From: Schlesneria paludicola DSM 18645
GTDB lineage: Bacteria > Planctomycetota > Planctomycetia > Planctomycetales > Planctomycetaceae
NCBI GenBank assembly: GCA_945862235.1
Contig: CAMAYU010000050.1
Span: 1-33,287, forward strand
DNA length: 33,287 nt
Direction: 5' to 3'
In this document: one piece after another, positions 8,895-17,820 of the stretch
How positions within the stretch are numbered: position 1 is the first letter of the stretch
Layout of the letters: every line of letters starts with the position of its first letter
Notes under the pieces: generated by a model
What the model was told of the DNA's origin: nothing
Database searches by the model: none
The model's input: the letters and a program-made list of their open reading frames with translations, nothing else
Made by a program: the position numbers and the translations under genes

Positions 8895-10343
8895 GGAACC
8901 GAAGCGTTCGCCGTCCGAGTTCATCAGTCATTGAATCTCCAAGAAGTCGCGACGGTTGTCATTCAAGAACTGCGGCCAATTCTGCGATGCGAGCGACTCG
9001 GCTTTCTGGAACGACGCGGACGGCGGTTTCGTCTGGTGGCCGCGAGCGGACAGCCGGGGTTGCCTCCCAGATCGAGGCAGGCTTCACTGCTGGAGCAGAT
9101 CGTGGCCGCCGTCTTGCCGCGAGGTGAGCGGTTTGTCTATCCCGGGGATCACCTCCCGTTGCCCGACGATTTGGTTCGTCGGCTCGCACGCTACTGGGAG
9201 AGCCCAACGGTCAGATGATCCTGGTGGAGCCTGTCTTTTCCGTTCTGCCAAGCCTGGACGGAATCTCATCACAGACGACAACTCGCCCGGTTGTGGGCGC
9301 TGGTGATCGAGCCGTTCAGACGATCAAGTTTGAATCTTGGCACCGTCGAACGTCTTGATTCGGTAATGAAACAACTGACGCTGGCCCTGCCAAATGCCCG
9401 CAGGTATTCGCGGTTGGTCTCGATTCCCGGTCTGTATCAACTGGTCTGATTTTTGAAGTGCTTCGCCGGATACGAGCCGTCGCGCTGTTGATGTCTGTCA
9501 CGGTCATCGCCGGTTTGATCGCCGGTGCCTGCTTGGTGAAACGGCCGTTTGAAGTCGAATGCCACGGCCGGCTGATGCCGACCGTACGACGCGAGGTCTT
9601 CGCTGGACTCGAAGGCGAGATCGTCGAGTTGCTGGCGGGCGAATCGGAGCATGTCGAGGAAGGACAGATCATCGCCCGCATGCAGTCGCGCGATCTGGAG
9701 AAAATGATTCTCGAACAAACCGGACTGCTGAAGGGGAAGTTGAAGGCGCGCGACGCGGGCCGAGTTGCTCGGCCGGTCAACCTCGCAGGTCCGCGGCCAG
9801 TCCTCGCGCGATCAGGCTCAGTTGGAGGTCATCAACGCTGAGATCGACACGATCCACCGGCAACTCGAATTGCTGGAACGAGAACAACAGCAGCTCGTCA
9901 TTCGAGCGCCCATTTCGGGAACCATCCGCACGGAGCGACCGCGCGAGAAACTGCTCGATCGTCCCGTGCATCGCGGCGAATCTCTGTTGGAAATCATGGA
10001 CGAGTCTGTCGGATGGCAAATCGAACTGGCCGTGACCGATCGCAAAATCGGCCATTTGCTGTCGCACCGGCAACACGCCTCCGAAGCCAGAGTGAAGTTC
10101 CGATTACTCTCGTCGTCGCAGCAATCGTTTGATTGCACTGTCAACCGGGTGGCTGACCGGATCCTGCCCTCTCCGAAGTTGGGATCGTGCTGCCTCGCCT
10201 CCTATGACGTTTCCAAACACGATTTGCCAGCACGGCAGATCGGTTCCGAAATGAGTGCCCGAATCGACTGCGGACAGAAAAGCCTGCTGTTCATCTGGCT
10301 CCACGAGTTCTGGGAACTGCTGCAGCGCTCGTGGTGGGTTTGA
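8895..10343 (+). pseudogene. Frameshifted GAF-HlyD membrane fusion protein
   Basis: Fragments in different frames align into one planctomycete-type adaptor protein with an N-terminal GAF domain and a HlyD/biotinyl-lipoyl core. GAF: about 8895-9213 (SLNLQEVATVVIQELR, RCERLGFLERRGRRFRLVAASGQ), then a frameshift to MILVEP at 9214 and another to RLWALVIEPFRR near 9297, continuing to a TGA after GLYQLV near 9448. HlyD: from about 9450 (VLRRIRAVALLMS, a membrane segment, then RREVFAGLEGEIVELLAGES, the lipoyl-like half motif), a frameshift near 9740-9765, then a coiled-coil hairpin (INAEIDTIHRQLELLEREQ), the second lipoyl half (LVIRAPISGTI) and the C-terminal barrel ending FIWLHEFWELLQRSWWV at 10343. 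At least four breaks make it non-functional. Intact relatives are periplasmic adaptors of secretion or efflux systems; no partner transporter lies nearby. Confidence 0.8.
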
Positions 10344-10525
10344 GCGGGGCCGGGGCGGAAGTTCGACAGGCTGGCCAGCCCGTCGGCACCGCGCGATCAC
10401 CGTCGCGCGGTGTTGGCCACGGCGGTGATCGCCACCGTCGCCGCATGGATCACGCATCGATCGCAGGAGAGTCTCTCCCAGCTCAGGCAAGCGTGGCTAC
10501 GGGGAATTTTTCTGCCGCCAGCCGC

Positions 10526-13153
10526 CTAACGGGCTGGAACCAGATGTTCCGCAGCGAGCTTCGGGAGCATCTGCTGCACGAACTGGATCGCCTCTTCGAC
10601 TTGGTCGGCTTGAATGAGGACGAGGTCACCCTGACGCATCTTTCGGAGCGTCAGTTCGATCGCCAGCATCTCGCCGCGTGTCTCGTGAATGTTCTCGGGG
10701 AGGAGCCGCTGGCCCCGTTCGAGACCCTGTCGCATGAGTCGAATCACTTCGCCATCGGCTCGGCCGCGCGTGCATTGATCTTCGTAGATCACCATCTCAT
10801 CGAAGCCGTTCGCGATCAGTTCGCCTTGCTGAATGATGTCCTCGTCACGTCGGTCGCCCGCCGCCGTGTACATGATGACGCGGCGTTCGTGAGGCATCCG
10901 GTCGAAGGCTTCGCAGAGAGCGACCAGCGCCGCCGAGTTGTGTCCGTAGTCGATCACGATCGTCGAACCACGGAACTGCACGACGTTGAATCGAGCGGGG
11001 ACTTTTTGTGGATCGTTGACGAATGTTTCGAGGGCGTGACGAATCATCTCGAAGGGGATACCGAGCGTCCAACCGGCGGCGGCGGCGGCCATGACGTTCT
11101 CAACTTGGAAGCCGATCAGTCCACCAAACGTCAGTGGCACAGCGTCGAGCAGCGCGATGCGTGCGTCCCACGAACCTTCCGCCGCCATGATGCAGTTGTT
11201 CTGCACATAGACCACCTTGCCCCCTTTGGCTCGATGAGCCGCCAGGACCGGATGATCGGGTGTCTTCGCGAAGAAGAGGACTTTGCCGGGGCAGTAATCC
11301 GCCATCGCAGCGGTGAGCGGGTCTTCGGCATTCAATACCGCGTAGCCGTGCGGCGCGACCGCTTCCACCGTGACGCGTTTCACACGAGCAAGCTGCTCGG
11401 GCGTGTCGATGCCGTTCATGCCGAGATGATCGCCGTCGGCAATGTTCGTAACGACGGCGGTGTTGCAGAGATCGAAGCCCAAGCCCTCGCGAAGGATCCC
11501 ACCGCGAGCGGTCTCCAACACAGCAGCCTCAACCACCGGATTGGCCAACACGGTGCGAGCACTCTTAGGCCCGCTGCAATCTCCCGTGTCGATGCGGCGG
11601 TCGTTGATGTACACGCCGTCGGTGCAGGTCATACCAACTCGCTTCCCCGTGCAGCGGAGCAAGTGAGCGATCAATCGCGTCGTCGTCGTTTTGCCGTTCG
11701 TTCCGGTGACGGAGACCGTCGGGATGCGACCGTCGTCCGTTTCGTTGAACATCGTGCCGACAATCGCTTCACCGACCGGACGGCCTTTGCCGTACGAGGG
11801 TTCGAGGTGCATTCGCAGGCCCGGTGCTGCATTGATCTCGACGATCACGCCCCCTTGCTGTTCGAGTGGCCGGCTGATGTCCATCGCGACGACATCGACT
11901 CCCGCGATGTCGAGGCCGACCATCCGGACGCCCTCGACGATACGCGCCGCCACCTCGGGATGAACGAGGTCGGTCACATCGGTCGCCGAACCGCCGGTAC
12001 TCAGGTTCGCGTTGCGACGGATCAGTACGACTTGCCCGGCAGCGGGGACCGAATCAATCGTCAGCCCTTGTTCGGCAAGTACTCCCTTCGCGATCTCGTC
12101 CAAGCGGAACTTACTGAGCGAGGTCGCGTGGTCTTCGCCACGGCGCGGGTCTTTGTTTGCCTCGTCGACTAGCTGCGTGATGGAGTTCCGGCCATCACCC
12201 GTCACGAGCGGAGGTTCACGCCGAGCGGCGGCAACCAATTTGTAGCCGATCACAAGCAGACGATAGTCCGCCCCGTGGGCGAACTTCTCACAGATGATTT
12301 CGCTTCCCTCTTCGATTGCAGCGGCATAAGCGGCGAGGACTTGTTCGCGGGTGTTCAGATTCACTGCGACGCCGCGTCCTTGATTTCCATCCTGCGGCTT
12401 GATGACGACCGGGACGCCGATTTCTTGAGCGGCCTCCCACGCGTCTTCACCGCTCGTAATCGGTCGCCCCTTCGGAACCGGGACGCCAATCGCGGCGAGC
12501 AAGTTTTTCGTCAGTTCCTTGTCCTGAACGATCGACTCGGCGACGGCGGAGGTTTTGTCGGTCTCGGCGGCGAGAATGCGATGCTGGCGCGAACCGTATC
12601 CAAGTTGCACCAGACTGCGATCATTCAGACGGCGCGCCGGGATGCCGCGAGCGATTGCCGCTCGGACGATCGAGCCGGTGCTGGGGCCCAGACGAATTTG
12701 TTGATCCAAGCTGCGAATCTCAGCCAGCTTGGTCACAACATCAAAGGGGCGATCGTCGATGGCGGCTCGAACCAACTCGGTCGCCACGTCCAAAGCCAAG
12801 CGTCCGACAGGCTCTTCGCGGTACTGCACGACACATTTGTATTGGCCCGGTTCTTTGGTCTCGGCGACGCGACCGAGGTTCACGGGCGAACCGGCTTGAG
12901 TCTGAAGTTCGAGCGCCGTGCGGACGAGCAACTCGGACAGGATGAGGCGTGGCGAATGGCTCGCCCCTGCGTGAACGCTGGATGGTAAAGGAGAAACAAC
13001 TCCGGCAAGCATGCGCCCCGCCCGGCCGCGAACGACATCGACATCGTTGGCGGAGAGTTGCAGATGCCGCGTGAGATCGACGGTCGTTTCAAGAACCGTC
13101 GCTTGCGACCAAATGTTTGGACCACGCAAAGCTCGCGTCGTGCCCACGTCCAT
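10526..13153 (-). CDS. cphA: Cyanophycin synthetase-like ligase, motif-complete paralogue
   Basis: An 875-residue protein, the usual length of CphA. The N-terminal domain (about 1-160) has the family signature LRGPNIWS at 9-16. The ATP-grasp domain (about 205-470) shows KPQDGNQGRG at 252-261, NANLSTGG at 381-388 and VEINAAPG near 438-445. The Mur-ligase half (about 478-870) has the P-loop GTNGKT at 484-489, ETARGGILREGLGF near 547-560, DYGHN at 735-739, GDRRD at 766-770 and RGR at 796-798. Known CphA enzymes extend an aspartate backbone with the ATP-grasp site and attach arginine through the Mur-like site, using ATP and without a ribosome. An AAGGA ribosome site lies 10 bases before the ATG. 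It follows its paralogue on the same strand after 327 bases. No cyanophycinase or isoaspartyl dipeptidase is in the window, so a different amino-acid polymer or cofactor tail is possible. Confidence 0.88.
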   Translation of the reverse strand: MDVGTTRALRGPNIWSQATVLETTVDLTRHLQLSANDVDVVRGRAGRMLAGVVSPLPSSVHAGASHSPRLILSELLVRTALELQTQAGSPVNLGRVAETKEPGQYKCVVQYREEPVGRLALDVATELVRAAIDDRPFDVVTKLAEIRSLDQQIRLGPSTGSIVRAAIARGIPARRLNDRSLVQLGYGSRQHRILAAETDKTSAVAESIVQDKELTKNLLAAIGVPVPKGRPITSGEDAWEAAQEIGVPVVIKPQDGNQGRGVAVNLNTREQVLAAYAAAIEEGSEIICEKFAHGADYRLLVIGYKLVAAARREPPLVTGDGRNSITQLVDEANKDPRRGEDHATSLSKFRLDEIAKGVLAEQGLTIDSVPAAGQVVLIRRNANLSTGGSATDVTDLVHPEVAARIVEGVRMVGLDIAGVDVVAMDISRPLEQQGGVIVEINAAPGLRMHLEPSYGKGRPVGEAIVGTMFNETDDGRIPTVSVTGTNGKTTTTRLIAHLLRCTGKRVGMTCTDGVYINDRRIDTGDCSGPKSARTVLANPVVEAAVLETARGGILREGLGFDLCNTAVVTNIADGDHLGMNGIDTPEQLARVKRVTVEAVAPHGYAVLNAEDPLTAAMADYCPGKVLFFAKTPDHPVLAAHRAKGGKVVYVQNNCIMAAEGSWDARIALLDAVPLTFGGLIGFQVENVMAAAAAGWTLGIPFEMIRHALETFVNDPQKVPARFNVVQFRGSTIVIDYGHNSAALVALCEAFDRMPHERRVIMYTAAGDRRDEDIIQQGELIANGFDEMVIYEDQCTRGRADGEVIRLMRQGLERGQRLLPENIHETRGEMLAIELTLRKMRQGDLVLIQADQVEEAIQFVQQMLPKLAAEHLVPAR

Positions 13154-13371
13154 AATGAACTTGTCCTTCGTTACCTGTTCTCAACCGCCCAAGCTGACTC
13201 CGACAAACCATTCGGCTGTCGCTGCTCTTGGCTGGAAACCTTGCGGCCGCCAACCTCGTCCTGCGAGCACCCTCCACCAGGGGGAGTCCTTCGAGGCAGT
13301 CCTTTTATTTCTCACGGCCCACGTTTGTGGACCCACTGAAAGTTTCTGTTCGTTCGCAATCGCCGTGCCAT

Positions 13372-13477
13372 CGTAGGGTAAGCGTCTCGCTTGCCCGTTT
13401 TCTGTCTTCTTTATCTCTGCTCTCAACTCACGGCTTCTCGATGAGTGAGACGGGCAAGCGAGACGGCTTACCCTACG
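13372..13477. repeat. Long imperfect palindrome between the two cphA-like genes
   Basis: Arms 13372-13397 and 13451-13477 are complementary over 26 bases with a single inserted base, enclosing a 53-base loop. The arm contains gtctcgcttgcccg. The palindrome begins 4 bases beyond the stop codon of the upstream cphA-like gene, so on the minus strand it would fold as a large hairpin before the second gene. The arm composition (GGTAAGC, TCGCTTGCC) resembles the GGCTCGCCTG cores of the repeats around fae, so it is probably another member of a palindromic family, possibly acting as an attenuator or a 3' stabiliser. Confidence 0.75.
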
Positions 13478-13480
13478 TTT

Positions 13481-16111
13481 TCAGATTACGGCCGACTCCG
13501 GCGGCTCCAGTCCCAGCAACGACTGCAGTTTCCTCACGGTCTTTGGCACCGAGGACGTTTGAATCACCAGCATCTCACCGCGTCCCAGCTCCCCCCACGC
13601 GGTATCGACGGCGGCGGTCCAGTCTCGGATTTCGTCGATCTTCCGAGTCCGAGCCACTCCCTCAACACCGGCCGCTTCGATTCCGGCCCGCAGAATTCTT
13701 GTTACGTCACCCACCGGCCGATCGACGCCGTTCTCGATCTCACACAAGATCGCTCGATCAAAGGCCCGGCCGAGCAGAACACCCTGTTTGGAGATGTCTT
13801 GATCGCGTCGGTCCTCTTCGGCCGAGTAAACCACCGTGCGTCGCTCGTGCGGAAAGTTGTCGATCGCTTCGATCAGCGCGGCGAGGGCCGACGGGTTGCG
13901 ACCGTCCGTTACGACGAGCGTTCGATCGGCTGACTCCAACACGTTGAACCGCGCCGGGTTGTCGAACAGGTTTCCTTGAAAAGCTTGCAAACCAACGGCG
14001 ATGTGAGCCGGATCAATTTTCAATCCCCAACCCGCCGCCGCCGCTGCGAGGATGTTCTCAATCTGAAAGCCGACTCGCCCCGCGTGCGTACACGGCAGCT
14101 CATCGATGGAGATCAACGACGTTTCGTGAGTCCCCTCGCACAGCATGACCTGCCGATCACGCACGACCACCGTTCTCTGGCCGGACGCGCGGTGCTGTTG
14201 AATCACGGGGTGATCGGGATCGCGGGCGAAGAACGTCACGCTCCCCGCCGACAGCTCGGCCATCTTGGCTACGAGTGGATCGGTCGCGTTGAGAACCGCT
14301 GTTCCCGTTGGCAGGACAACGTCCACCGGAGTCCGCTTCACCTTGAACATGTCTTCCGGTGAGTCAATGAACGACTTGCCGAGATGGTCGCCATCACCAA
14401 TGTTGGTGACGATCGCCACGTCGCACTTATCGACGCCAAGTCCCTCACGCAGAATGCCGCCACGCGCCGCTTCAAACACACCCGCCGTGACCAGCGGATT
14501 CAGCAGGACGTTCTTCGCACTGCGTGGTCCGGCGCAGTCCCCTTGATCGATAACGCGACCATCAATCGTAACGCCATCGCTGCACGCCGTCCCAACGTAA
14601 TGGCCCGCGGCCTTGAGGATGGACGTGACCATCCGCGTGCAGGTCGTTTTACCGTTGGTTCCCGTGATGGAAACGACCGGGACACGGCCGTTATCTTCCG
14701 GGTTGGGAAACAGTGTCGCCAAGATGGCCTCACCCACGGGACGCGGTTTTCCGGCGCTGGGCTTCAAGTGCATCAACAATCCGGGGCCGGCGTTGACCTC
14801 GACGATCACGCCCCGCTGCTCTTCCAGAGGGCGGCCGATGTCTTCCACGACGAGATCCAATCCCGCGACATCCAACCCAATCACTTGGGCCGCTTGGACA
14901 GCATGTTCGGCGATCGACGGATGCACGCTATCGGTCACATCAATCGTTGGCACGTCGTGTCGCCGAATCGTCACGCGCACTCCGGCGGCGGGAACCGACC
15001 CCGGCGTGTATCCCTGCCGCTCCAGTTCCACCGTCAGCAGCGCATCGATTTTCACTTTGCCCAGCAGGCAGTTTTCGTCCTCTCCACGCCGCGGATCGGC
15101 GTTGATCTGCGACTCCAAGAGTTCGGCGATGGTGTGTTGTCCGTCGCCAATCATTTCCGTCGCATCGCCACGTGCAGCCGCGACAAGTTTTCCGCCAACC
15201 ACGAGGAGCCGATGTTCAGAACCGGGCGCGAATCGCTCGACCAGAACACCCGATCCCTCCTTGATCGCGGCCAAGTAAGCCGTCTTGATCTGCTGTTCGT
15301 TGGTCAAGTCCATGAAGACGCCACGGCCGTGATTGCCATCTGTCGGCTTGATGACCACGGAGCCTTCGAGTTCCTTGGCCGCCTCCCAAGCATCCTCGGG
15401 GCTTTCAACTTCGCGTCCTTCAGGAACCGGAATGCCTGCCGACCGCAACAACGTCTTGGTGAGATCCTTGTCCTGAGCGATCGACTCGGCGATCGCACTC
15501 GTGTTGTCCGTCTCGGCGGTCCAGATGCGACGCTGCCTCACTCCCTGCCCGAGCTGCACGAGACTGCGGGCGTTCAAACGCCGCACCGGGATATTGCGGT
15601 TTCGCGCCGCATCCACGATCGCCATCGTGCTGGGGCCAAGGCAGACGCGATCCGCCAGCTCACGCAGCCGCTTCAAGTTTCCTTCAATATCGAAGGGCAA
15701 GTCGAACACGGCGGCCATCAACAACTCACGAGCCGTTTCGAGGCATGCTCGTCCGAGCGTCTCCTCTTGGTACCGGATGGCAACCTTGAAGAGTCCCTCC
15801 TGAGAAGTCTCCCGCGCCCGCCCATAACCGACCGGCGTTCCCGACAAAGTTTCCAGTTCGAGCGTTGTGTGTTCCAAGATGTGGGCGAGATACGTTCCCC
15901 AGCGAAGCCGCTGAAAGAATCCGCCGCGTTCCCCGACACTGCATCGATGCTCGATCATCGACGGCAGCCACTTCATCAGCCGGTCGTTGAAGCCGGGAAA
16001 CGTCGCCGACGACGAGTCCTTTAGCGGTCCCAGTTCGACCCACGCTTCCAGAACCGTGTGCCGCGACCAAATATTGGGGCCTCGCAGTGCGAGGACTTTC
16101 AGAATTCGCAT
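13481..16111 (-). CDS. Cyanophycin synthetase-like ligase, degenerate paralogue
   Basis: An 876-residue CphA-family protein that aligns end to end with the gene at 10526-13153. I use the ATG at 16111, giving MRILKVLALRGPNIWS, the canonical CphA N terminus; the open frame extends 35 codons further but those residues are unlike the family. The ATP-grasp glycine loop is intact (KPTDGNHGRG at about 255-264), as is the Mur P-loop GTNGKT at 483-488. Several motifs are changed. The NANLSTGG loop of the partner is replaced by a shorter RRHDVP at 383-388. DYGHN becomes TDGRN at 735-739, losing the histidine. GDRRD becomes EDRRD, and the RGR motif near 796 is gone. The Mur half may therefore bind ATP but not complete ligation. 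It may act as a non-equivalent partner of the next protein, use another substrate, or be decaying. The frame is fully open, which argues against simple decay. Confidence 0.85.
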   Translation of the reverse strand: MRILKVLALRGPNIWSRHTVLEAWVELGPLKDSSSATFPGFNDRLMKWLPSMIEHRCSVGERGGFFQRLRWGTYLAHILEHTTLELETLSGTPVGYGRARETSQEGLFKVAIRYQEETLGRACLETARELLMAAVFDLPFDIEGNLKRLRELADRVCLGPSTMAIVDAARNRNIPVRRLNARSLVQLGQGVRQRRIWTAETDNTSAIAESIAQDKDLTKTLLRSAGIPVPEGREVESPEDAWEAAKELEGSVVIKPTDGNHGRGVFMDLTNEQQIKTAYLAAIKEGSGVLVERFAPGSEHRLLVVGGKLVAAARGDATEMIGDGQHTIAELLESQINADPRRGEDENCLLGKVKIDALLTVELERQGYTPGSVPAAGVRVTIRRHDVPTIDVTDSVHPSIAEHAVQAAQVIGLDVAGLDLVVEDIGRPLEEQRGVIVEVNAGPGLLMHLKPSAGKPRPVGEAILATLFPNPEDNGRVPVVSITGTNGKTTCTRMVTSILKAAGHYVGTACSDGVTIDGRVIDQGDCAGPRSAKNVLLNPLVTAGVFEAARGGILREGLGVDKCDVAIVTNIGDGDHLGKSFIDSPEDMFKVKRTPVDVVLPTGTAVLNATDPLVAKMAELSAGSVTFFARDPDHPVIQQHRASGQRTVVVRDRQVMLCEGTHETSLISIDELPCTHAGRVGFQIENILAAAAAGWGLKIDPAHIAVGLQAFQGNLFDNPARFNVLESADRTLVVTDGRNPSALAALIEAIDNFPHERRTVVYSAEEDRRDQDISKQGVLLGRAFDRAILCEIENGVDRPVGDVTRILRAGIEAAGVEGVARTRKIDEIRDWTAAVDTAWGELGRGEMLVIQTSSVPKTVRKLQSLLGLEPPESAVI

Positions 16112-16206
16112 GGATTGGCACCTGCAACTCGAACGAGACCAGTGATCGGCATCCGTACTTGGCACAAGGTTCCGCCGCAAACACGAGCGGCAGGCAATCG
16201 TCGTCC

Positions 16207-16233
16207 GCAACACCAACCCGAAGCGTGAGCGAG
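16207..16233 (+). repeat. Short intergenic repeat, copy 2
   Basis: The core acaccaacccgaagcgtgag matches the copy at 1287-1315 with one substitution in 20 bases. It lies about 100 bases upstream of the degenerate cphA-like gene. Confidence 0.5.
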
Positions 16234-16675
16234 GGGCCCCGATGAGGGCGCAAGCGGCGGGGATGAAATCGACTTTTCACCGCGCACGAAGCGGTCGCTT
16301 GCGGATGTCGCCGCAAATTCACGAAACAGATTCAGCCGGAGTCCGGCGGAGCGAAGAGGGGGTTGGTCCGTGCGAGACATGTCTGCGAGCGGATTCGTCC
16401 AGATGTGAGGCATCCAGTTTCCATGCAACCGAATGCCACAATAGGCGGGAGAGGCCGGAAATCCGTTCTGACCAACGGCTGAGCATTATTACGGCAGTTG
16501 ATCGGTGATTCCATGAACAATTCATTCCGTACCACAGTCCACCATAAGTTCTCATTTGCCGCCGCTCCAGTAGTTCCAGCAGGTTCGCCTTCCGCGACCC
16601 GCACCACGCATCGGACACATCCACTCCATTGAACCGCGAAACTCATCCACTGCCCATGTGCAACCGATTTCTGGG

Positions 16676-16774
16676 CAGCCTGTTGAAAAACGTAGCGGTG
16701 GTGGCTCGCCTGCTTGCATTTCGAGTTGGAAAACACGGGCGAGACGCCTGTGCGACAACGGTTTTAACAGGCTG
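16676..16774 (+). repeat. Palindromic interspersed repeat, copy upstream of fae
   Basis: Outer ends are inverted (cagcctgttgaaaaacg at 16676-16692 and cggttttaacaggctg at 16759-16774). The centre holds a GGCTCGCCTG core and a 21-base block (16716-16736) that is identical, in inverted orientation, to 17699-17719 in the copy downstream of fae. It encodes no protein, and it fits a non-autonomous MITE-like or REP-like element. Confidence 0.75.
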
Positions 16775-17042
16775 TTAAAACAGCCAACGCCTCCGTTCAA
16801 GAAAACATCCTCGATTAAACTCCACCCCACCCTACGATCCTCGTCAAACCCTAGCAGGGAGGAGACATGATGATCGTTTCGAGGCCGCTGGAATTATCAG
16901 AGTCCGATTGTTATCACTTCGCCCGTTGAGCGGCGGCGGTGGCGAACGGTCATCGTGCGAACCGGTCCCGCGACCGGACTCAGTTCCTCATGGTGAGGGC
17001 GAGGGCCGTCGAAAGTTATGGTTACTTGAAAAGGATCACTGC

Positions 17043-17540
17043 ATGTCGTTCTACGTTGGAGAAGCCCTCGCCGGTGATGGCAATGAGATCGCTCACATCG
17101 ACCTCCTCATCGGAGACAAGTCCGGTCCCGTCGGCACCGCGTTCTGCAACGCTCTCGCCGATCAGAAGCAAGGTCACAGCAACCTGCTGGCCGTGCTGAC
17201 CCCAAACCTCGCCGTGAAGCCAGCCACCGTCATGATCACCAAGGTCACGATCAAGGGTGCAAAGCAAGCCGTCCAGATGTTCGGTCCAGCCCAGTACGGC
17301 GTCGCCAAAGCCGTGGCCGATTCAGTTGCAGCAGGCGTGATCCCCAAGGATCAATGCGAAAAGCTGGTCATCGTCTGCGGCGTCTTCATTCACTGGGAAG
17401 CGGCCGACGACAAGAAGATCGTCGAATACAACTACCAAGCCACGATGATGGCCATCGCCAACGCGATGAAGAACTCGCCAAGTGTCGACGAAATGATCGC
17501 CAAGAAGGACACCGCCAAGCACCCGTTCTCGGGCGTTTGA
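17043..17540 (+). CDS. fae: Formaldehyde-activating enzyme
   Basis: A 165-residue protein of standard Fae length. Fae condenses formaldehyde with tetrahydromethanopterin to methylene-H4MPT in the cytoplasm, the first step of the archaeal-type C1 pathway in methylotrophs and planctomycetes. The N terminus has the strongly conserved VGEALAGDGNEIAHIDLLIG run with the active-site-region histidine at 18, then DKSGPVGTAF, LLAVLTPNL (about 58-66) and MFGPAQYGVAKAVADSV (about 80-96), all typical. The ATG at 17043 is chosen because it matches the family start and has AAAGGAT 9 bases upstream; the open frame runs further upstream but that part is unlike Fae. The gene stands alone with a terminator-like hairpin 45 bases downstream and is bracketed by inverted repeat copies. 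mtdB follows 280 bases later on the same strand. Confidence 0.96.
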   Translation: MSFYVGEALAGDGNEIAHIDLLIGDKSGPVGTAFCNALADQKQGHSNLLAVLTPNLAVKPATVMITKVTIKGAKQAVQMFGPAQYGVAKAVADSVAAGVIPKDQCEKLVIVCGVFIHWEAADDKKIVEYNYQATMMAIANAMKNSPSVDEMIAKKDTAKHPFSGV

Positions 17541-17585
17541 TGAAAAGCTGGGAAGCGATTAGCTCATAGCCGTTAGTCAGAACAA

Positions 17586-17617
17586 CAAGCCCACAGGATC
17601 GACATCCCGTGGGCTTG
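17586..17617 (+). terminator. Hairpin downstream of fae
   Basis: Arms caagcccac (17586-17594) and gtgggcttg (17609-17617) pair perfectly over 9 bp with a 14-base loop, followed by cttt. It lies 45 bases after the fae stop and is a good candidate intrinsic terminator, which would separate fae transcription from mtdB. Confidence 0.7.
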
Positions 17618-17655
17618 CTTTCATTCCGCCCGACGCCAATCGCATTCTGCTCCCC

Positions 17656-17763
17656 GCTAACAGCCAGTTGAAAAAGTCGTAGCACAGGCGGCTCGCCTGT
17701 GTTTTCCAACTCGAAATGCGAGCAGGCGAGCCGCCTACTCTACGTTTTTCAACAGACCGCTAA
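17656..17763 (-). repeat. Palindromic interspersed repeat, copy downstream of fae
   Basis: Outer inverted ends (cagccagttgaaaaa at 17661-17675 and tttttcaacagaccgctaa at 17745-17763) enclose an inner stem, aggcggctcgcctg near 17686-17699 against caggcgagccgcct near 17722-17735. The block 17699-17719 is the exact inverse of 16716-16736. The two copies are therefore in opposite orientation on either side of fae. This copy also sits in the fae-mtdB spacer and could influence the mtdB leader. Confidence 0.8.
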
Positions 17764-17820
17764 CCGATTCTTCGCCTTCTTGCTAATTGCTTCCCCGCTA
17801 ACCGCCTTTCAGCGACTCCC

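Larger units (their letters stand above)
16112..17042. other. Divergent spacer between cphA-like genes and fae
   Basis: About 930 bases with no convincing gene; short open frames here lack ribosome sites and family similarity. It holds two interspersed repeats (listed separately at 16207-16233 and 16676-16774). It must contain the promoters for the minus-strand cphA-like pair and the plus-strand fae gene. The region nearest fae is likely its 5' leader, with AAAGGAT 9 bases before the fae ATG. Confidence 0.5.

Noticed and set aside
7315-10343. Treating the frame breaks in this region as sequencing errors
   Set aside because: There are many independent lesions of different kinds, including nonsense codons and a missing half, all within 3 kb, while about 29 kb elsewhere is intact. 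Still, resequencing would settle it.
10344-10525. A short peptide with a hydrophobic stretch (VLATAVIATVAAWIT) after the HlyD pseudogene
   Set aside because: It has no clear start codon or ribosome site and no recognised family; it may be a remnant of a second adaptor but the evidence is too thin.
10331-12172. A 613-codon plus-strand open frame across the cphA-like gene
   Set aside because: The opposite strand carries a complete CphA family protein with all motifs; this frame has no family similarity.
14384-16024. A 546-codon plus-strand open frame across the second cphA-like gene
   Set aside because: Same reason: it is a shadow of a motif-bearing gene on the minus strand.
16112-16675. Small open frames between the cphA-like genes and fae
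   Set aside because: They lack ribosome sites and have repeat-derived or low-information sequence.
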